Part shown: piece after piece, positions 40,527 through 49,008 of the stretch
Position numbering within the stretch: the first letter of the stretch is position 1
How the letters are laid out: each line of letters starts with the position of its first letter
Assembly (NCBI RefSeq): GCF_918698155.1
Contig: NZ_CAKKLX010000014.1
Coordinates: 52,613-116,612 of the forward strand
From: Roseomonas sp. CECT 9278
GTDB lineage: Bacteria; Pseudomonadota; Alphaproteobacteria; Acetobacterales; Acetobacteraceae
Length of the DNA stretch: 64,000 nucleotides
Direction of reading: 5' to 3'
Made by a program: the position numbers and the translations under genes
The notes under the pieces: generated by a model
What the model saw: the letters and a program-made list of their open reading frames with translations, nothing else
What the model was told of the DNA's origin: nothing
Database searches by the model: none

Positions 40527-40533
40527 CGATCCG

Positions 40534-41916
40534 ATGCTGTTCAATTCCCAGGCGCTGATCCTCGGCCTGCTGCCGCTGGCGCTCGCCGGCTGGTATTTCG
40601 CGCCCACGCGCGTGCTGCGGCAGTGGTGGGTGGTGGGCGCGTCGCTGGCCTTCTACGCCTTCTGGGATGTGCGCTTCGTGCCGGTGCTGGTGGGCCTGAC
40701 GCTGATCAACTGGCTGATCGCGCGGCGCCATGCCGCGCACCCGCGCGGCTGGTGGGCCGATGCCGGCATCGTGCTGAACCTGGGCGTGCTGGGGTGGGTG
40801 AAATACGCCAACTTCATCGCCGACAACGTGGCCTGGGCGCTGGGCGGGCGCCACGAGAGCTGGAGCATCATCCTGCCGCTGGGCGTGTCCTTCTACGTGT
40901 TCCAGAAGGTGTCCTACCTGGTGGATTTGAAGCGCGGGCAGGCGGGCACCTACAGCCTGTCGGACTTCTTCCTGTTCGTGTGCTTCTTCCCGCAATTGGT
41001 CGCGGGGCCGCTGGTGCGCCACAACGAGGTGATCGGGCAATTCGCGCTCGACCCGCGCCGGCCGGAGATGGCGGAGAACCTGTCGCGCGGCTTCGTGCTG
41101 TTCACCATCGGGCTGGTGAAGAAGGTGGCGATCGCGGACACGCTCGCACCGGTGGCGGATGCCGCCTTCGCGCGCGTCGCGGCGGGGCAGGCGATGGTGG
41201 CGTCGGATGCGTGGCTCGGCACGCTGGCCTATACGCTGCAGATCTATTTCGACTTCTCGGGCTATTCCGACATGGCGCTGGGCCTCGCGCTGATGTTCGG
41301 GCTGCGGCTGCCGGTGAATTTCGATGCGCCGTATCGCGCCGCATCCATCCGCGAGTTCTGGCGGCGCTGGCACATGACGCTGTCGCGCTTCCTGCGGGAC
41401 TACCTGTATATCCCGCTCGGCGGAAACCGGGGCGGGGCGGCGCGCCAGGCGGTCAACGTGATCATCACCATGCTGCTGTCAGGGCTGTGGCACGGCGCGG
41501 CCTGGACCTTCGTGGTCTGGGGCGGGATGCACGGGGCGGCGCTGGCGGTGAATGCGGCATGGACCCGCACCGGGTTGCGGCTGCCCTGGGTGGCGGGCTG
41601 GCTGCTGACGCTGATGTTCGTGATGGCCGGCTGGGTGCTGTTCCGCGCGCCGGATTTCCCCTCCGCCGCGCGCATGTTCGAGGCCCTGGCCGGCCTGCCG
41701 CTGGCGCGCGGGGCGGTGGTGATGGACACCACGCAGACAGTGGCGCTGGTCGCGGGGTGCCTGGCGGCCGTGCTGGGGCCGACCTCCCAGGCTTTCGCGC
41801 TGGAACGCCTGCGCGCGGTGCCCGCGCTTGGCGCCGCGGCGGGCGTGGTGCTGTTCCTGATGCTGCTGCTGATCGGCGGTCGGATCCCGAATGAGTTCAT
41901 CTACTTCCAGTTCTGA
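40534..41916 (+). CDS. MBOAT-family O-acyltransferase (AlgI-like)
   Basis: A 460-residue polytopic membrane enzyme of the MBOAT family, which carries acyl groups across the membrane for polysaccharide or lipid O-acetylation. It shows 'FPQLVAGPLVRHNEVIGQF', 'QIYFDFSGYSDMALGLALMF', 'FWRRWHMTLSRFLRDYLYIP' and the His motif 'SGLWHGAAWTFVVWGGMHG' near residue 315. About ten membrane segments are predicted. It resembles AlgI, but no alginate genes are nearby. Its 3' end overlaps the SGNH-like gene by 26 bases. Confidence 0.93.
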   Translation: MLFNSQALILGLLPLALAGWYFAPTRVLRQWWVVGASLAFYAFWDVRFVPVLVGLTLINWLIARRHAAHPRGWWADAGIVLNLGVLGWVKYANFIADNVAWALGGRHESWSIILPLGVSFYVFQKVSYLVDLKRGQAGTYSLSDFFLFVCFFPQLVAGPLVRHNEVIGQFALDPRRPEMAENLSRGFVLFTIGLVKKVAIADTLAPVADAAFARVAAGQAMVASDAWLGTLAYTLQIYFDFSGYSDMALGLALMFGLRLPVNFDAPYRAASIREFWRRWHMTLSRFLRDYLYIPLGGNRGGAARQAVNVIITMLLSGLWHGAAWTFVVWGGMHGAALAVNAAWTRTGLRLPWVAGWLLTLMFVMAGWVLFRAPDFPSAARMFEALAGLPLARGAVVMDTTQTVALVAGCLAAVLGPTSQAFALERLRAVPALGAAAGVVLFLMLLLIGGRIPNEFIYFQF

Positions 41917-42934
41917 TGACCAGGCGCGCTGGGCGCGCTTCGCCAGGCGCATGCTGGGCACTGCCGGTGCGCTGCTGGTGGCGACCTATGCCTTCATCGC
42001 GCTGGTCGATCCCTGGGGGATGCTGCCGCTGTCCCTGCCGCTGCCGCGCGAGACGGTCACCACCAACCAGCGTTTCTCCTATCCGATGCTGGCGCGCGAC
42101 CCGCGCTTCGATTCGGTGGTCATCGGCACCTCGGCGACGCGGCTGCTGCGCCCGCCGGTGCTGGACGCGGCGCTGGGCGGGCGCTTCGCCAACCTGTCGA
42201 TGAACAGCGGCACGGCGTGGGAGCAAACCCAGTTGCTGGCGCTGTTCACCCGCGCCCACCCCGCGCCGCGCAATGTGCTGGTCGGCTTCGACATGGTGTG
42301 GTGCGAGGCCGGGCCGCTGCGCCGCCTGACGCCGCGCCCCTTTCCGGACTGGATGTATGGGGCGAACCTCTGGCGCGGCTATGCCGAGATCCTGAACCCC
42401 TTCGCCGCCGAGGAAGCCGGCAAGCAGGCGCTGGCGATGCTCGGCCTGGGCCGTGCGCGCTACGGGCGCGATGGCTGGGCGGATTTCCTGCCGGATGAGT
42501 CGCGCTACGACCCGCCGCGCGCGGCCGCCGGGCTGGTGCCGCCGGCCTGGACGCCCGCGCCGGCCATGCCGCCGGATTTCGATTTCCCGCAGCACGCGCT
42601 GCTGGCCGAACGGCTGGCCGCGCTGCCGCCCGCCACGCGCGTGCTGCTGTTCTTCGTGCCGTATCATATCTCATTGCAACCGCCGGATGGCACGCTGGAT
42701 GCGCTGCGCTGGGCGGCGTGTCGCGCCTCCATCGCCGCGGTCGCGCGCGGGCGGCCCGGCACCATCCTGGCGGACTTCATGATGCCGAGCGCGATCACGC
42801 GCGAGGACACGAACTACTGGGACCCGCAGCACTACCGCATCGGCATCGCCGACCGCCTGGTGCGCGACCTGGCGCAGGCCGCGGCGGGGCGTGCCACGCC
42901 GGAGCTGCGCGTCATCATCCCGCCGGCCCGTTGA
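41891..42934 (+). CDS. SGNH-like O-acetylation partner protein
   Basis: A 347-residue protein with one N-terminal membrane segment ('MLGTAGALLVATYAFIALVD') and an exported domain. SGNH-like blocks are 'SVVIGTSATRLLRP' (near residue 76, G-T-S instead of G-D-S), 'NLSMNSGTAWEQ', and a C-terminal 'NYWDPQHYRIGIADRLV' with a DxxH pattern. This layout fits AlgJ/AlgX-type partners that act with MBOAT proteins. It may accept acetyl groups from the preceding MBOAT enzyme. The ATG at 41891 overlaps that gene by 26 bases; 41951 is an alternative start. Confidence 0.75.
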   Translation: MSSSTSSSDDQARWARFARRMLGTAGALLVATYAFIALVDPWGMLPLSLPLPRETVTTNQRFSYPMLARDPRFDSVVIGTSATRLLRPPVLDAALGGRFANLSMNSGTAWEQTQLLALFTRAHPAPRNVLVGFDMVWCEAGPLRRLTPRPFPDWMYGANLWRGYAEILNPFAAEEAGKQALAMLGLGRARYGRDGWADFLPDESRYDPPRAAAGLVPPAWTPAPAMPPDFDFPQHALLAERLAALPPATRVLLFFVPYHISLQPPDGTLDALRWAACRASIAAVARGRPGTILADFMMPSAITREDTNYWDPQHYRIGIADRLVRDLAQAAAGRATPELRVIIPPAR

Positions 42935-42986
42935 TCCCGCGCCGCGCCCGGCCCACCCTGCGCCGCCCTTTCCTGGAGCGATTCCC

Positions 42987-43586
42987 ATGGCCGATACCCT
43001 TGTCTTCCCCGGCACCGTCGAATGGTCGGGCGAGAACCCGGGCATTTCGCTGAAGGAGGACCCGGCCGGGCCCTTCACCACGCTGGCGTCCTTCTTCCGT
43101 GTCGTGCTGTCCCCGCATGGTCGCGGGCATGCGCTGGTGCTGCTGCAGGACCCGCAATCGGCCGAGGGGCAGAACATCTGCCTGACCGACAACGAGCCGA
43201 TGGCCCGCTGGCTGGTCGCCGACTACGTCAGCCATTTCGGCGCCTGGCGGAACCTGCCGGGCCTGGCGGGCCTGCGCTATGCGAAGCTCGACAGCGTGCG
43301 CACCAGCGGGGACGCCATCAGCACCTATTCCGAGACGGTGCGCGGGGCCGACCTGACCGTGGCGCTGACCTGGTCGGGGCTGGGCAAGCCCTTCTGCTTC
43401 GCGCTGCCGCCGGGCAATTCCGCGACCGGCAAGCACCACATGCCGTCGCTGTTCGTGGGCTGCGCGACCGCGACCGTCACGGTGAACGGCAAGGTGCGGC
43501 CGGGCGCGCCGATCCCGCGCGAGATCGCGGGGCAGTCGATCTCGACCGCCATGCTGGCGTTTTCCGAGACCTGGATCCGCGTCTGA
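42987..43586 (+). CDS. Hypothetical protein
   Basis: A 199-residue soluble protein I cannot assign to a family. It starts MADTLVFPGTVEWSGENPG and has no signal peptide or membrane segment. The core is beta-rich ('TYSETVRGADLTVALTWSGL', 'FVGCATATVTVNGKVRPG'). It is on the plus strand 52 bases after the SGNH-like gene and 40 bases before the DUF3429 gene. An in-frame extension upstream overlaps the SGNH-like gene and has no support. It may be functionally linked to the O-acylation genes. Confidence 0.6.
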   Translation: MADTLVFPGTVEWSGENPGISLKEDPAGPFTTLASFFRVVLSPHGRGHALVLLQDPQSAEGQNICLTDNEPMARWLVADYVSHFGAWRNLPGLAGLRYAKLDSVRTSGDAISTYSETVRGADLTVALTWSGLGKPFCFALPPGNSATGKHHMPSLFVGCATATVTVNGKVRPGAPIPREIAGQSISTAMLAFSETWIRV

Positions 43587-43626
43587 CCGCTTGGCAGCGG
43601 CGCACCGGGCTGCGCAGAAAGGGGTC

Positions 43627-44091
43627 ATGAGCGAATCGACCCTTCCGCGCGCGGCGCGCCTGCTTGGCCTTGCGGGGCTGATCCCGACGCTTGGCCTGCT
43701 GGCCATCATGGCGGCGCTGCCGGAGTGGCGCGACCTCGCGGCGGCGGCGACGCTCGGCTATGGCGCGATCATCGCGAGCTTCGTGGGCGGCGCCTGGTGG
43801 GGCCTCGCAGCGCGCGCCGACACGGCGGCGCCGCGCTTGATGGTGCTGTCGGTGCTGCCCTCGCTGACGGCCTGGCCGGCCGTGCTGATGCCGCCGTCGA
43901 GCGGCTTGCTGCTGCTGGCGGTGGTCTTCGCGGCGCTGCTGCCGACCGACCGGCGCCTGGTGGCGGAGCGCGTCGCGCCGGGCTGGTGGATGGCGCTGCG
44001 CCGGCCGTTGTCCTGGGGCATGGCGGCGTTGCACCTGGCGGGCGGGGTGTTCCTGTCGCTGACGGGGCCGGGGCATGCGCTGATGCCGTGA
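43627..44091 (+). CDS. DUF3429-like membrane protein
   Basis: A 154-residue integral membrane protein with about five segments. It starts MSESTLPRAARLLGLAGLIP. The block 'YGAIIASFVGGAWWGLAARA' near residue 50 is typical of DUF3429. It ends near 'LHLAGGVFLSLTGPGHALMP'. The function of this family is not known. It is last in the plus-strand run and convergent with a hypothetical membrane-protein gene. The start codon at 43627 is preceded by a purine-rich AAAGGGG. Confidence 0.75.
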   Translation: MSESTLPRAARLLGLAGLIPTLGLLAIMAALPEWRDLAAAATLGYGAIIASFVGGAWWGLAARADTAAPRLMVLSVLPSLTAWPAVLMPPSSGLLLLAVVFAALLPTDRRLVAERVAPGWWMALRRPLSWGMAALHLAGGVFLSLTGPGHALMP

Positions 44092-44181
44092 CCCTGGCAT
44101 CGCTGCCAGCCCGGCGCACCCTGGGGTCGGCGTCGTGGTGCGGCAGGGACGGCCCGGGACGTCCTGGACACCGGCGCTTCG

Positions 44182-44793
44182 CTACCACCACCGGAAGGGC
44201 GGCGGCACCGGCTTGATGGCGGCCATGATGGCCTCGCGGTCGATCAGGTAGCCGATCGGCAGGATCAGGCCGTCGACTTCTGCGCCGCGGGCGCCGCAGA
44301 ACCGCGCGAAGCTGCGGTGCAGGAAGCGCCGGGTCGGGCCGCCTGCATGCGGCGGCGGTGGGCCTGCGGCAGCACCCTCGGTCAGGTCGAAGGCCGGGAC
44401 GATGATGCCGAGAGGGCCGGCCTTGCCGGACACCACCTTTGCCGGCCCATGCCGGTCCCGGACCCAGCGGCGACCGAAGGCATCCGTCGTGGTGCCTGTC
44501 GCCGGGTCGATCTCGAAGGGCTGCTCGGCCATGGTCGCGCCGGCGGCGAGCACGGCGACGACGAGAAAAGCGCCGAGCCCAGCGGCCGTGAAGCCGCCCG
44601 TGAATGCGAATTGACCGAGGCCGCTGAAGGCGAAGAGGAGTAGCTGCCAAGGCCCGCTGATCAGCGCGATTGAAGCAGGCATCAAGGCGAAGATGCCGCC
44701 CAGGACCGTCAACAGGATCTGCCGCGCGACCAGCCGGTCGAAGTTGGCCTTCGGCCTGATCGGCGGCACCGCGCCCCGCTCGGGCTCCGGCAT
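44182..44793 (-). CDS. Hypothetical two-segment membrane protein
   Basis: A 203-residue protein. After a short cytoplasmic start ([19 protein letters not shown]) come two membrane segments ('[20 protein letters not shown]' and '[20 protein letters not shown]'), then a soluble domain with '[20 protein letters not shown]' and a C-terminal '[20 protein letters not shown]'. I do not recognise a family. A longer frame upstream runs into the tRNA-Ala gene and is therefore rejected; 44793 keeps the coding region 27 bases clear of it. Confidence 0.6.
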   Translation of the reverse strand: MPEPERGAVPPIRPKANFDRLVARQILLTVLGGIFALMPASIALISGPWQLLLFAFSGLGQFAFTGGFTAAGLGAFLVVAVLAAGATMAEQPFEIDPATGTTTDAFGRRWVRDRHGPAKVVSGKAGPLGIIVPAFDLTEGAAAGPPPPHAGGPTRRFLHRSFARFCGARGAEVDGLILPIGYLIDREAIMAAIKPVPPPFRWW

Positions 44794-44819
44794 TCCGTGT
44801 CGATCGGCATTCTCGCGGG

Positions 44820-44895
<76 letters not shown>

Positions 44896-45042
44896 GACCC
44901 GCGAGAGGCGGGCTGAGTGCCCCAGCCCACGGGCGAAGTCAACCCGCCTTCGCGCGCGTCGCCGCCTTGCCCGGCAAGGGGCCGGTCACTAGGTTGCGCG
45001 CAAGGTCACGGCGACCGGTGCAGAGAGGGTCACGGAGGACCG

Positions 45043-45345
45043 ATGCAAGCATTGTTCTGGCTGCTGGACACGGCGATCAGCCTGTATGTCTGGGCGCTGA
45101 TCATCTCGGCGATCCTGTCGCTGCTGCTGGCCTTCAACGTGCTGGACAGCCGCAACCGATTCGTCTGGACGGTGGCGGATTTCTTCTACCGCGTGACCGA
45201 GCCCGTGCTGCGGCCGATCCGCCGGCGGTTGCCCAACCTGGGTGGGGTCGATCTGTCGCCGCTGGTGCTGATCATCGTGCTGCAGGCGCTGCGGATCCTG
45301 CTCGCGACATCGATTGCGCCGGCGCTCGGCGTCTATCGCTTCTGA
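45043..45345 (+). CDS. YggT family membrane protein
   Basis: A 100-residue inner-membrane protein of the YggT family, with two hydrophobic segments ('[20 protein letters not shown]' and '[20 protein letters not shown]') and the conserved '[20 protein letters not shown]'. YggT proteins are linked to cell-envelope and division-site functions, including osmotic resistance. Its TGA overlaps the ATG of the next gene by one base, so translation is coupled. The in-frame extension upstream begins near the tRNA and has no support. Confidence 0.9.
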   Translation: MQALFWLLDTAISLYVWALIISAILSLLLAFNVLDSRNRFVWTVADFFYRVTEPVLRPIRRRLPNLGGVDLSPLVLIIVLQALRILLATSIAPALGVYRF

Positions 45346-45647
45346 TGGCGTTCTGGCGGGCCGAGGCCGCTGCCGTGACGGTGCGCGTGAAGGTGCAGCC
45401 CAAGGCGCGCCGGCCGGGCCTGGGCGGGGTGAAGCCGGCCGCCGACGGGCCACGCCTGGCCGTCGCGGTGGCCGATGCGCCGGAGGATGGGCGCGCCAAC
45501 CGCGCCGCCTGCGCCACCCTTGCCGCGGCGCTGGGTGTCGCGGCCTCCGCGGTCGAGGTCGCGCAGGGTGCCACCAGCCGCGAGAAGCTGCTGCGCGTGG
45601 CCGGCGAACCCGCTTTGCTCGGCCCGCGCCTGGAGGCCCTGGCATGA
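45345..45647 (+). CDS. DUF167/YggU family protein
   Basis: A 100-residue protein of the DUF167 family. The N-terminus has '[19 protein letters not shown]', followed by '[20 protein letters not shown]', which is the conserved block of this family. Its biochemical role is unknown. It overlaps yggT by one base and folD by four (ATGA), so all three genes form one operon with coupled translation. yggT-DUF167-folD is a common alphaproteobacterial arrangement. Confidence 0.88.
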   Translation: MAFWRAEAAAVTVRVKVQPKARRPGLGGVKPAADGPRLAVAVADAPEDGRANRAACATLAAALGVAASAVEVAQGATSREKLLRVAGEPALLGPRLEALA

Positions 45648-46489
45648 GCGCGCGCATCCTCGATGGCAAGGCGATCGCCGCAAGCCTGCGTGCGCGCCTG
45701 GCCGAACGCGTCGCCGCGCTCGGCTATCGCCCCGGCCTGCGCGTGGTGCGGGTGGGCGATGACCCGGCCTCGGGTGTGTATGTCCGCAACAAGGACCGCG
45801 CGGCGCAGGAGGCCGGCTTCGACAGCGCCACCCTCCACCTGCCGGCCGATGCCACGCAGGCCGCGCTGCTCGCGACCATCGCGCGGCTGAACGCCGACCC
45901 GGCGGTGGATGGCATCCTGGTGCAGTTGCCGCTGCCGCCGCAGATCAGCACCGAGGCGGCGATCGCCGCGGTCGATCCGGTGAAGGACGTGGACGGCTTC
46001 CATCCGCTGAATGCCGGCCGGCTCGCCGCTGGCCAGCCCGGGCTGGTGCCCTGCACGCCGCGCGGGGTGATGCATATCCTGGCGGAAGCGGGCGTGGCGC
46101 TGCGCGGCGCGCGGGCGGTGGTGCTGGGGCGGTCGCAGATCGTCGGCCGCCCGATGGCACAGCTGCTGCTGGGCGCGGACTGCACCGTGACCATCGCGCA
46201 TAGCCGCACGCGCGACATCGCCGCCGAATGCCGCCGCGCCGACGTTCTGGTCGCTGCCGTCGGGCGGGCCGGGATGGTGCGCGGCGACTGGATCGCGCCC
46301 GGCGCCGTGGTGGTCGATGTCGGCATCAACCGTCTGCCCGATGGCCGGCTGGTCGGCGACGTCGCCTTCGACGAGGCCGCCGCTGTCGCCGGCGCCATCA
46401 CGCCGGTGCCCGGCGGCGTCGGGCCCATGACCATCGCCTGCCTGCTCGAGAACACGCTGGAGGCGGCGCTCGCGCGCCGTGCGACGTGA
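45644..46489 (+). CDS. folD: Bifunctional methylenetetrahydrofolate dehydrogenase/cyclohydrolase
   Basis: A 281-residue cytosolic enzyme of one-carbon metabolism, interconverting 5,10-methylene- and 10-formyl-tetrahydrofolate with NADP. Motifs are '[20 protein letters not shown]' with the catalytic Lys in the folate site, '[12 protein letters not shown]' near residue 88, '[11 protein letters not shown]', '[19 protein letters not shown]' (NADP loop) and '[17 protein letters not shown]'. Length and motifs are fully typical. It overlaps both neighbouring genes. Confidence 0.97.
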   Translation: MSARILDGKAIAASLRARLAERVAALGYRPGLRVVRVGDDPASGVYVRNKDRAAQEAGFDSATLHLPADATQAALLATIARLNADPAVDGILVQLPLPPQISTEAAIAAVDPVKDVDGFHPLNAGRLAAGQPGLVPCTPRGVMHILAEAGVALRGARAVVLGRSQIVGRPMAQLLLGADCTVTIAHSRTRDIAAECRRADVLVAAVGRAGMVRGDWIAPGAVVVDVGINRLPDGRLVGDVAFDEAAAVAGAITPVPGGVGPMTIACLLENTLEAALARRAT

Positions 46490-46725
46490 TGGTGATCTTC
46501 TACCGCGTGCTGCAGGGAATCGGCGTGGCCGGCGTGATCGCCTGCCTGGTGCTGGTGTTGCAGGCCACGCCGCTGCTGGGCGCATCCTGGAACCGGGCGC
46601 GGCTGCTCTATGGGCTGGCGGGCGCGCTGCCGGCGCTGGCGCTGATCGCGATCGGCGAGATCGGCTGCACCGTGCGCCGGCTGCGCGCCGTGCTGGCGCG
46701 GGTCGAGAAGCGGCTCGGCAATTAG
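46489..46725 (+). CDS. Small two-segment membrane protein
   Basis: A 78-residue protein: [20 protein letters not shown] begins the first membrane segment, 'GLAGALPALALIAIGEIGCT' is the second, and the basic end 'RRLRAVLARVEKRLGN' is probably cytoplasmic. The ATG overlaps the folD stop by one base; a GTG at 46486 would overlap by four and is an alternative. It is the last gene of the yggT-folD operon. Family unknown. Confidence 0.6.
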   Translation: MVIFYRVLQGIGVAGVIACLVLVLQATPLLGASWNRARLLYGLAGALPALALIAIGEIGCTVRRLRAVLARVEKRLGN

Positions 46726-46732
46726 GGCCGGA

Positions 46733-46760
46733 CCCGATCGGATGATCCGATCCGATCGGG
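46733..46760. terminator. Bidirectional terminator-like palindrome
   Basis: CCCGATCGGAT and ATCCGATCGGG make an 11-bp perfect stem around a 6-base loop. The palindrome lies between the stop codons of two convergent genes (46725 and 46768). No T tract is present, so termination is inferred only from position and stem length. Confidence 0.55.
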
Positions 46761-46767
46761 CGCGGGC

Positions 46768-47415
46768 CTACGCTCCGCCGTCATCGCCCTGCATCACGGC
46801 CGCCACGGCGCGGTCGGCCGCATCCGGGCTCGCCGCCAGGCCGCCCACCACGCCCGCGCGGTCCTGTGCGCTGCGGTTCTGGCTGAGCTTGCGCTTGCCG
46901 ATCAGGGTCTCGATGCGCAGCAGGATGCCGACGATGCCCTTGAGCTGGCCCGCCACGAAGGGTTCCGGCGCATCGGTCACCGCCCAGGGGGCGGCGCGCG
47001 GTTCCTCGTGCCGCGCGGTCAGGCGCGAGACCAGCGCGTGCAGCCTTTCGGGGTCCTCGACCACCTCGACCGTGCCGATCGCGTGGACGGCGACGTAGTT
47101 CCAGGTCGGCACCACCTTCCCGTGCTCGGCCTTGCTGGCATAGAGCGAGGGCGAGACATAGGCCTCCGGCCCGGCGAAGATGGCGCGCGCGCGGCCGGCC
47201 GCCGCCAGGTTGCGCCATTGCGGATTGGCCTTGGCGACATGGCCCTGCAGCGTGCCGTGCGGGCCCTGCGCCGCGTCGAGCACCAGCGGCAGGTGCGTCG
47301 CGTCCGGAACGCCGCCATCGGGCGCCGCGCTGACCAGCAGCGCCAGGCGCGCTGCGCGCATGACGCCGTGCAGGATCTCGGGATTGTCCTCGCGGAATGC
47401 CGGCGGGTTGTACAT
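46768..47415 (-). CDS. FMN-binding negative transcriptional regulator-like protein (PaiB family)
   Basis: A 215-residue protein of the PaiB family, a split-barrel FMN-binding fold. It begins MYNPPAFREDNPEILHGVMR, followed by 'PHGTLQGHVAKANPQWRNLA', 'AYVSPSLYASKAEHGKVVPT' and the signature 'PTWNYVAVHAIGTVEVVEDP' near residue 105. Bacillus PaiB represses sporulation and protease genes, but many homologues are of unknown function and may be flavin-linked. It is convergent with the small membrane-protein gene and divergent from the amidase gene. Confidence 0.88.
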   Translation of the reverse strand: MYNPPAFREDNPEILHGVMRAARLALLVSAAPDGGVPDATHLPLVLDAAQGPHGTLQGHVAKANPQWRNLAAAGRARAIFAGPEAYVSPSLYASKAEHGKVVPTWNYVAVHAIGTVEVVEDPERLHALVSRLTARHEEPRAAPWAVTDAPEPFVAGQLKGIVGILLRIETLIGKRKLSQNRSAQDRAGVVGGLAASPDAADRAVAAVMQGDDGGA

Positions 47416-47496
47416 GGCGCGATGCTCCTTGCCGGTGCAGGCTACCGCGCCGCCGGCCCCGCGGGGAACCGGCCGGCGCCGCACGGGAGGCATGCC

Positions 47497-48951
47497 ATGT
47501 CCGACGACCTGATCCGCCTGACCGCCACCGAGGCGGTCGCGAAGCTGCGCGCGCGCGAGATCACGCCGCTCGACCTGATCGACGCCGCCGCGACGCGCAT
47601 CGCCCAGGTGGAGCCCGCGGTGAACGCGCTGCCCACGCTGTGCCTCGACCGCGCGCGCGACCATGCGAAGGCGCTGCTGCGCGGCGAGCAGCGGGAGGCG
47701 GAGGGCGAGCCCGGCTGGCTCGCCGGGCTGCCGGTCGCGATCAAGGACCTGTCGGACGTGGCGGGCGTGCGCACCACCTATGGCAGCCCGATCTTCGCCG
47801 ACCACGTGCCGGCCACGTCATCGCCCATCGTGCAGCGGATCGAGCGCCGCGGCGGCATCGTCATCGCGAAGTCCAACACGCCGGAATTCGGCGCCGGCGG
47901 GTCGACCTTCAACGAGGTGTTCGGCCGCACGCGCAACCCGTGGAACACCTCGCTGACCTGCGGCGGTTCCACCGGCGGCGGCGCGGTGGCGTTGGCGACC
48001 GGGGAGGTCTGGCTGGCGCATGGGTCGGATCATGGCGGGTCGCTGCGGCGGCCGGCCTCCTATTGCTCGGTGGTCGGGATGCGGCCTTCGCCCGGGCGCG
48101 TGACGCGCGGGACGGAGGAGGATTTGTGGTCCACCCTGTCGGTGCAGGGACCGATGGCGCGCAACATCCCGGACCTGGCGCTGTTCCTCGACACCATGGC
48201 GGGGTGGGACCTGCATGACCCGCTGACCTATGACGCGCCGGCGCGGTCCTACGTGGATGCCGTCGCGGCGGCCGAGGCCGAGCGACCGGTCCGCATCGCC
48301 TTCAGCGCCGATTTCGGCGGTGCCATGGCGATGGACCGCGAGACGGCCGCGATCTGCGCCGCCGAGGTGCGGCGCTTCGAGACGCTGGGGATCGCCGTCG
48401 AGGAGGTGCACCCCGAGCTCGGCGCGCTGATGGACGCCTTCCTGGTGCTGCGCAGCCAGCATTTCGTGGTCGACCGCGAGGCGCTGCTGGCAAGCCACCG
48501 CGACAAGGTGAAGCCCGACATCATCTGGCAGACCGAGCGCGGCCTGGCCGAGACACCCTCCCGCCTGGCCTGGGCGGAGCATGAGCGCACGCGCTTCTTC
48601 CGGTCGCTGCGCGACATCTTCGCACGCTGCGACGTGCTGGTGACGCCGTGTTCCTCCTCGCCGGCCTTCGATGTGAACCTGCGCGCGCCGGAGAAGATCG
48701 CGGGGAAGGTGCTGGAGAACTACATGGGGGGTTCGCTGATCAACGCGTTTGCCACGCTGGCGGGCTGCCCCGCGGTGGCGGTGCCCTGCGGCTTCGACCA
48801 GCACGGCCGGCCGGTGGGCCTGCAGGTGGTGGCGCCGCCGCGCCAGGATGCGCGGGCGCTGCAGGTCGCTGCCCTGTTCGAACGCCTATCGGGTCTCGAT
48901 CGCATACTGCCGATCGACCCCCGCCCCGGCGCCGTTCCGCCCTACGAATAG
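47497..48951 (+). CDS. Amidase (amidase signature family)
   Basis: A 484-residue amidase-signature enzyme, the second in the window. The triad region is clear: Lys in 'LPVAIKDLSDVAGVRTTYGS' near residue 80, the signature 'LTCGGSTGGGAVALATGEVW' near residue 155, and the nucleophile Ser in 'HGSDHGGSLRRPASYC'. Glu-rich mid-regions and the 'GCPAVAVPCGFDQHGRPVGL' C-terminal motif agree. GGGAGG precedes the ATG. It shares the divergent space with the PaiB-like gene. Natural substrate unknown. Confidence 0.92.
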   Translation: MSDDLIRLTATEAVAKLRAREITPLDLIDAAATRIAQVEPAVNALPTLCLDRARDHAKALLRGEQREAEGEPGWLAGLPVAIKDLSDVAGVRTTYGSPIFADHVPATSSPIVQRIERRGGIVIAKSNTPEFGAGGSTFNEVFGRTRNPWNTSLTCGGSTGGGAVALATGEVWLAHGSDHGGSLRRPASYCSVVGMRPSPGRVTRGTEEDLWSTLSVQGPMARNIPDLALFLDTMAGWDLHDPLTYDAPARSYVDAVAAAEAERPVRIAFSADFGGAMAMDRETAAICAAEVRRFETLGIAVEEVHPELGALMDAFLVLRSQHFVVDREALLASHRDKVKPDIIWQTERGLAETPSRLAWAEHERTRFFRSLRDIFARCDVLVTPCSSSPAFDVNLRAPEKIAGKVLENYMGGSLINAFATLAGCPAVAVPCGFDQHGRPVGLQVVAPPRQDARALQVAALFERLSGLDRILPIDPRPGAVPPYE

Positions 48952-48978
48952 CGCCAGGTTCCAGAAAAAGGAGGGGGA

Positions 48979-49000
48979 TCGGGGGAGTTCCCTCCCCCGA
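48979..49000. terminator. Terminator-like hairpin between convergent genes
   Basis: TCGGGGGAG and CTCCCCCGA form a 9-bp perfect stem with a 4-base loop between the amidase stop (48951) and the Bug gene stop (49009). On the minus strand a T5 run follows some 14 bases later. It probably serves both genes. Confidence 0.6.
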
Positions 49001-49008
49001 CCTTAGCC

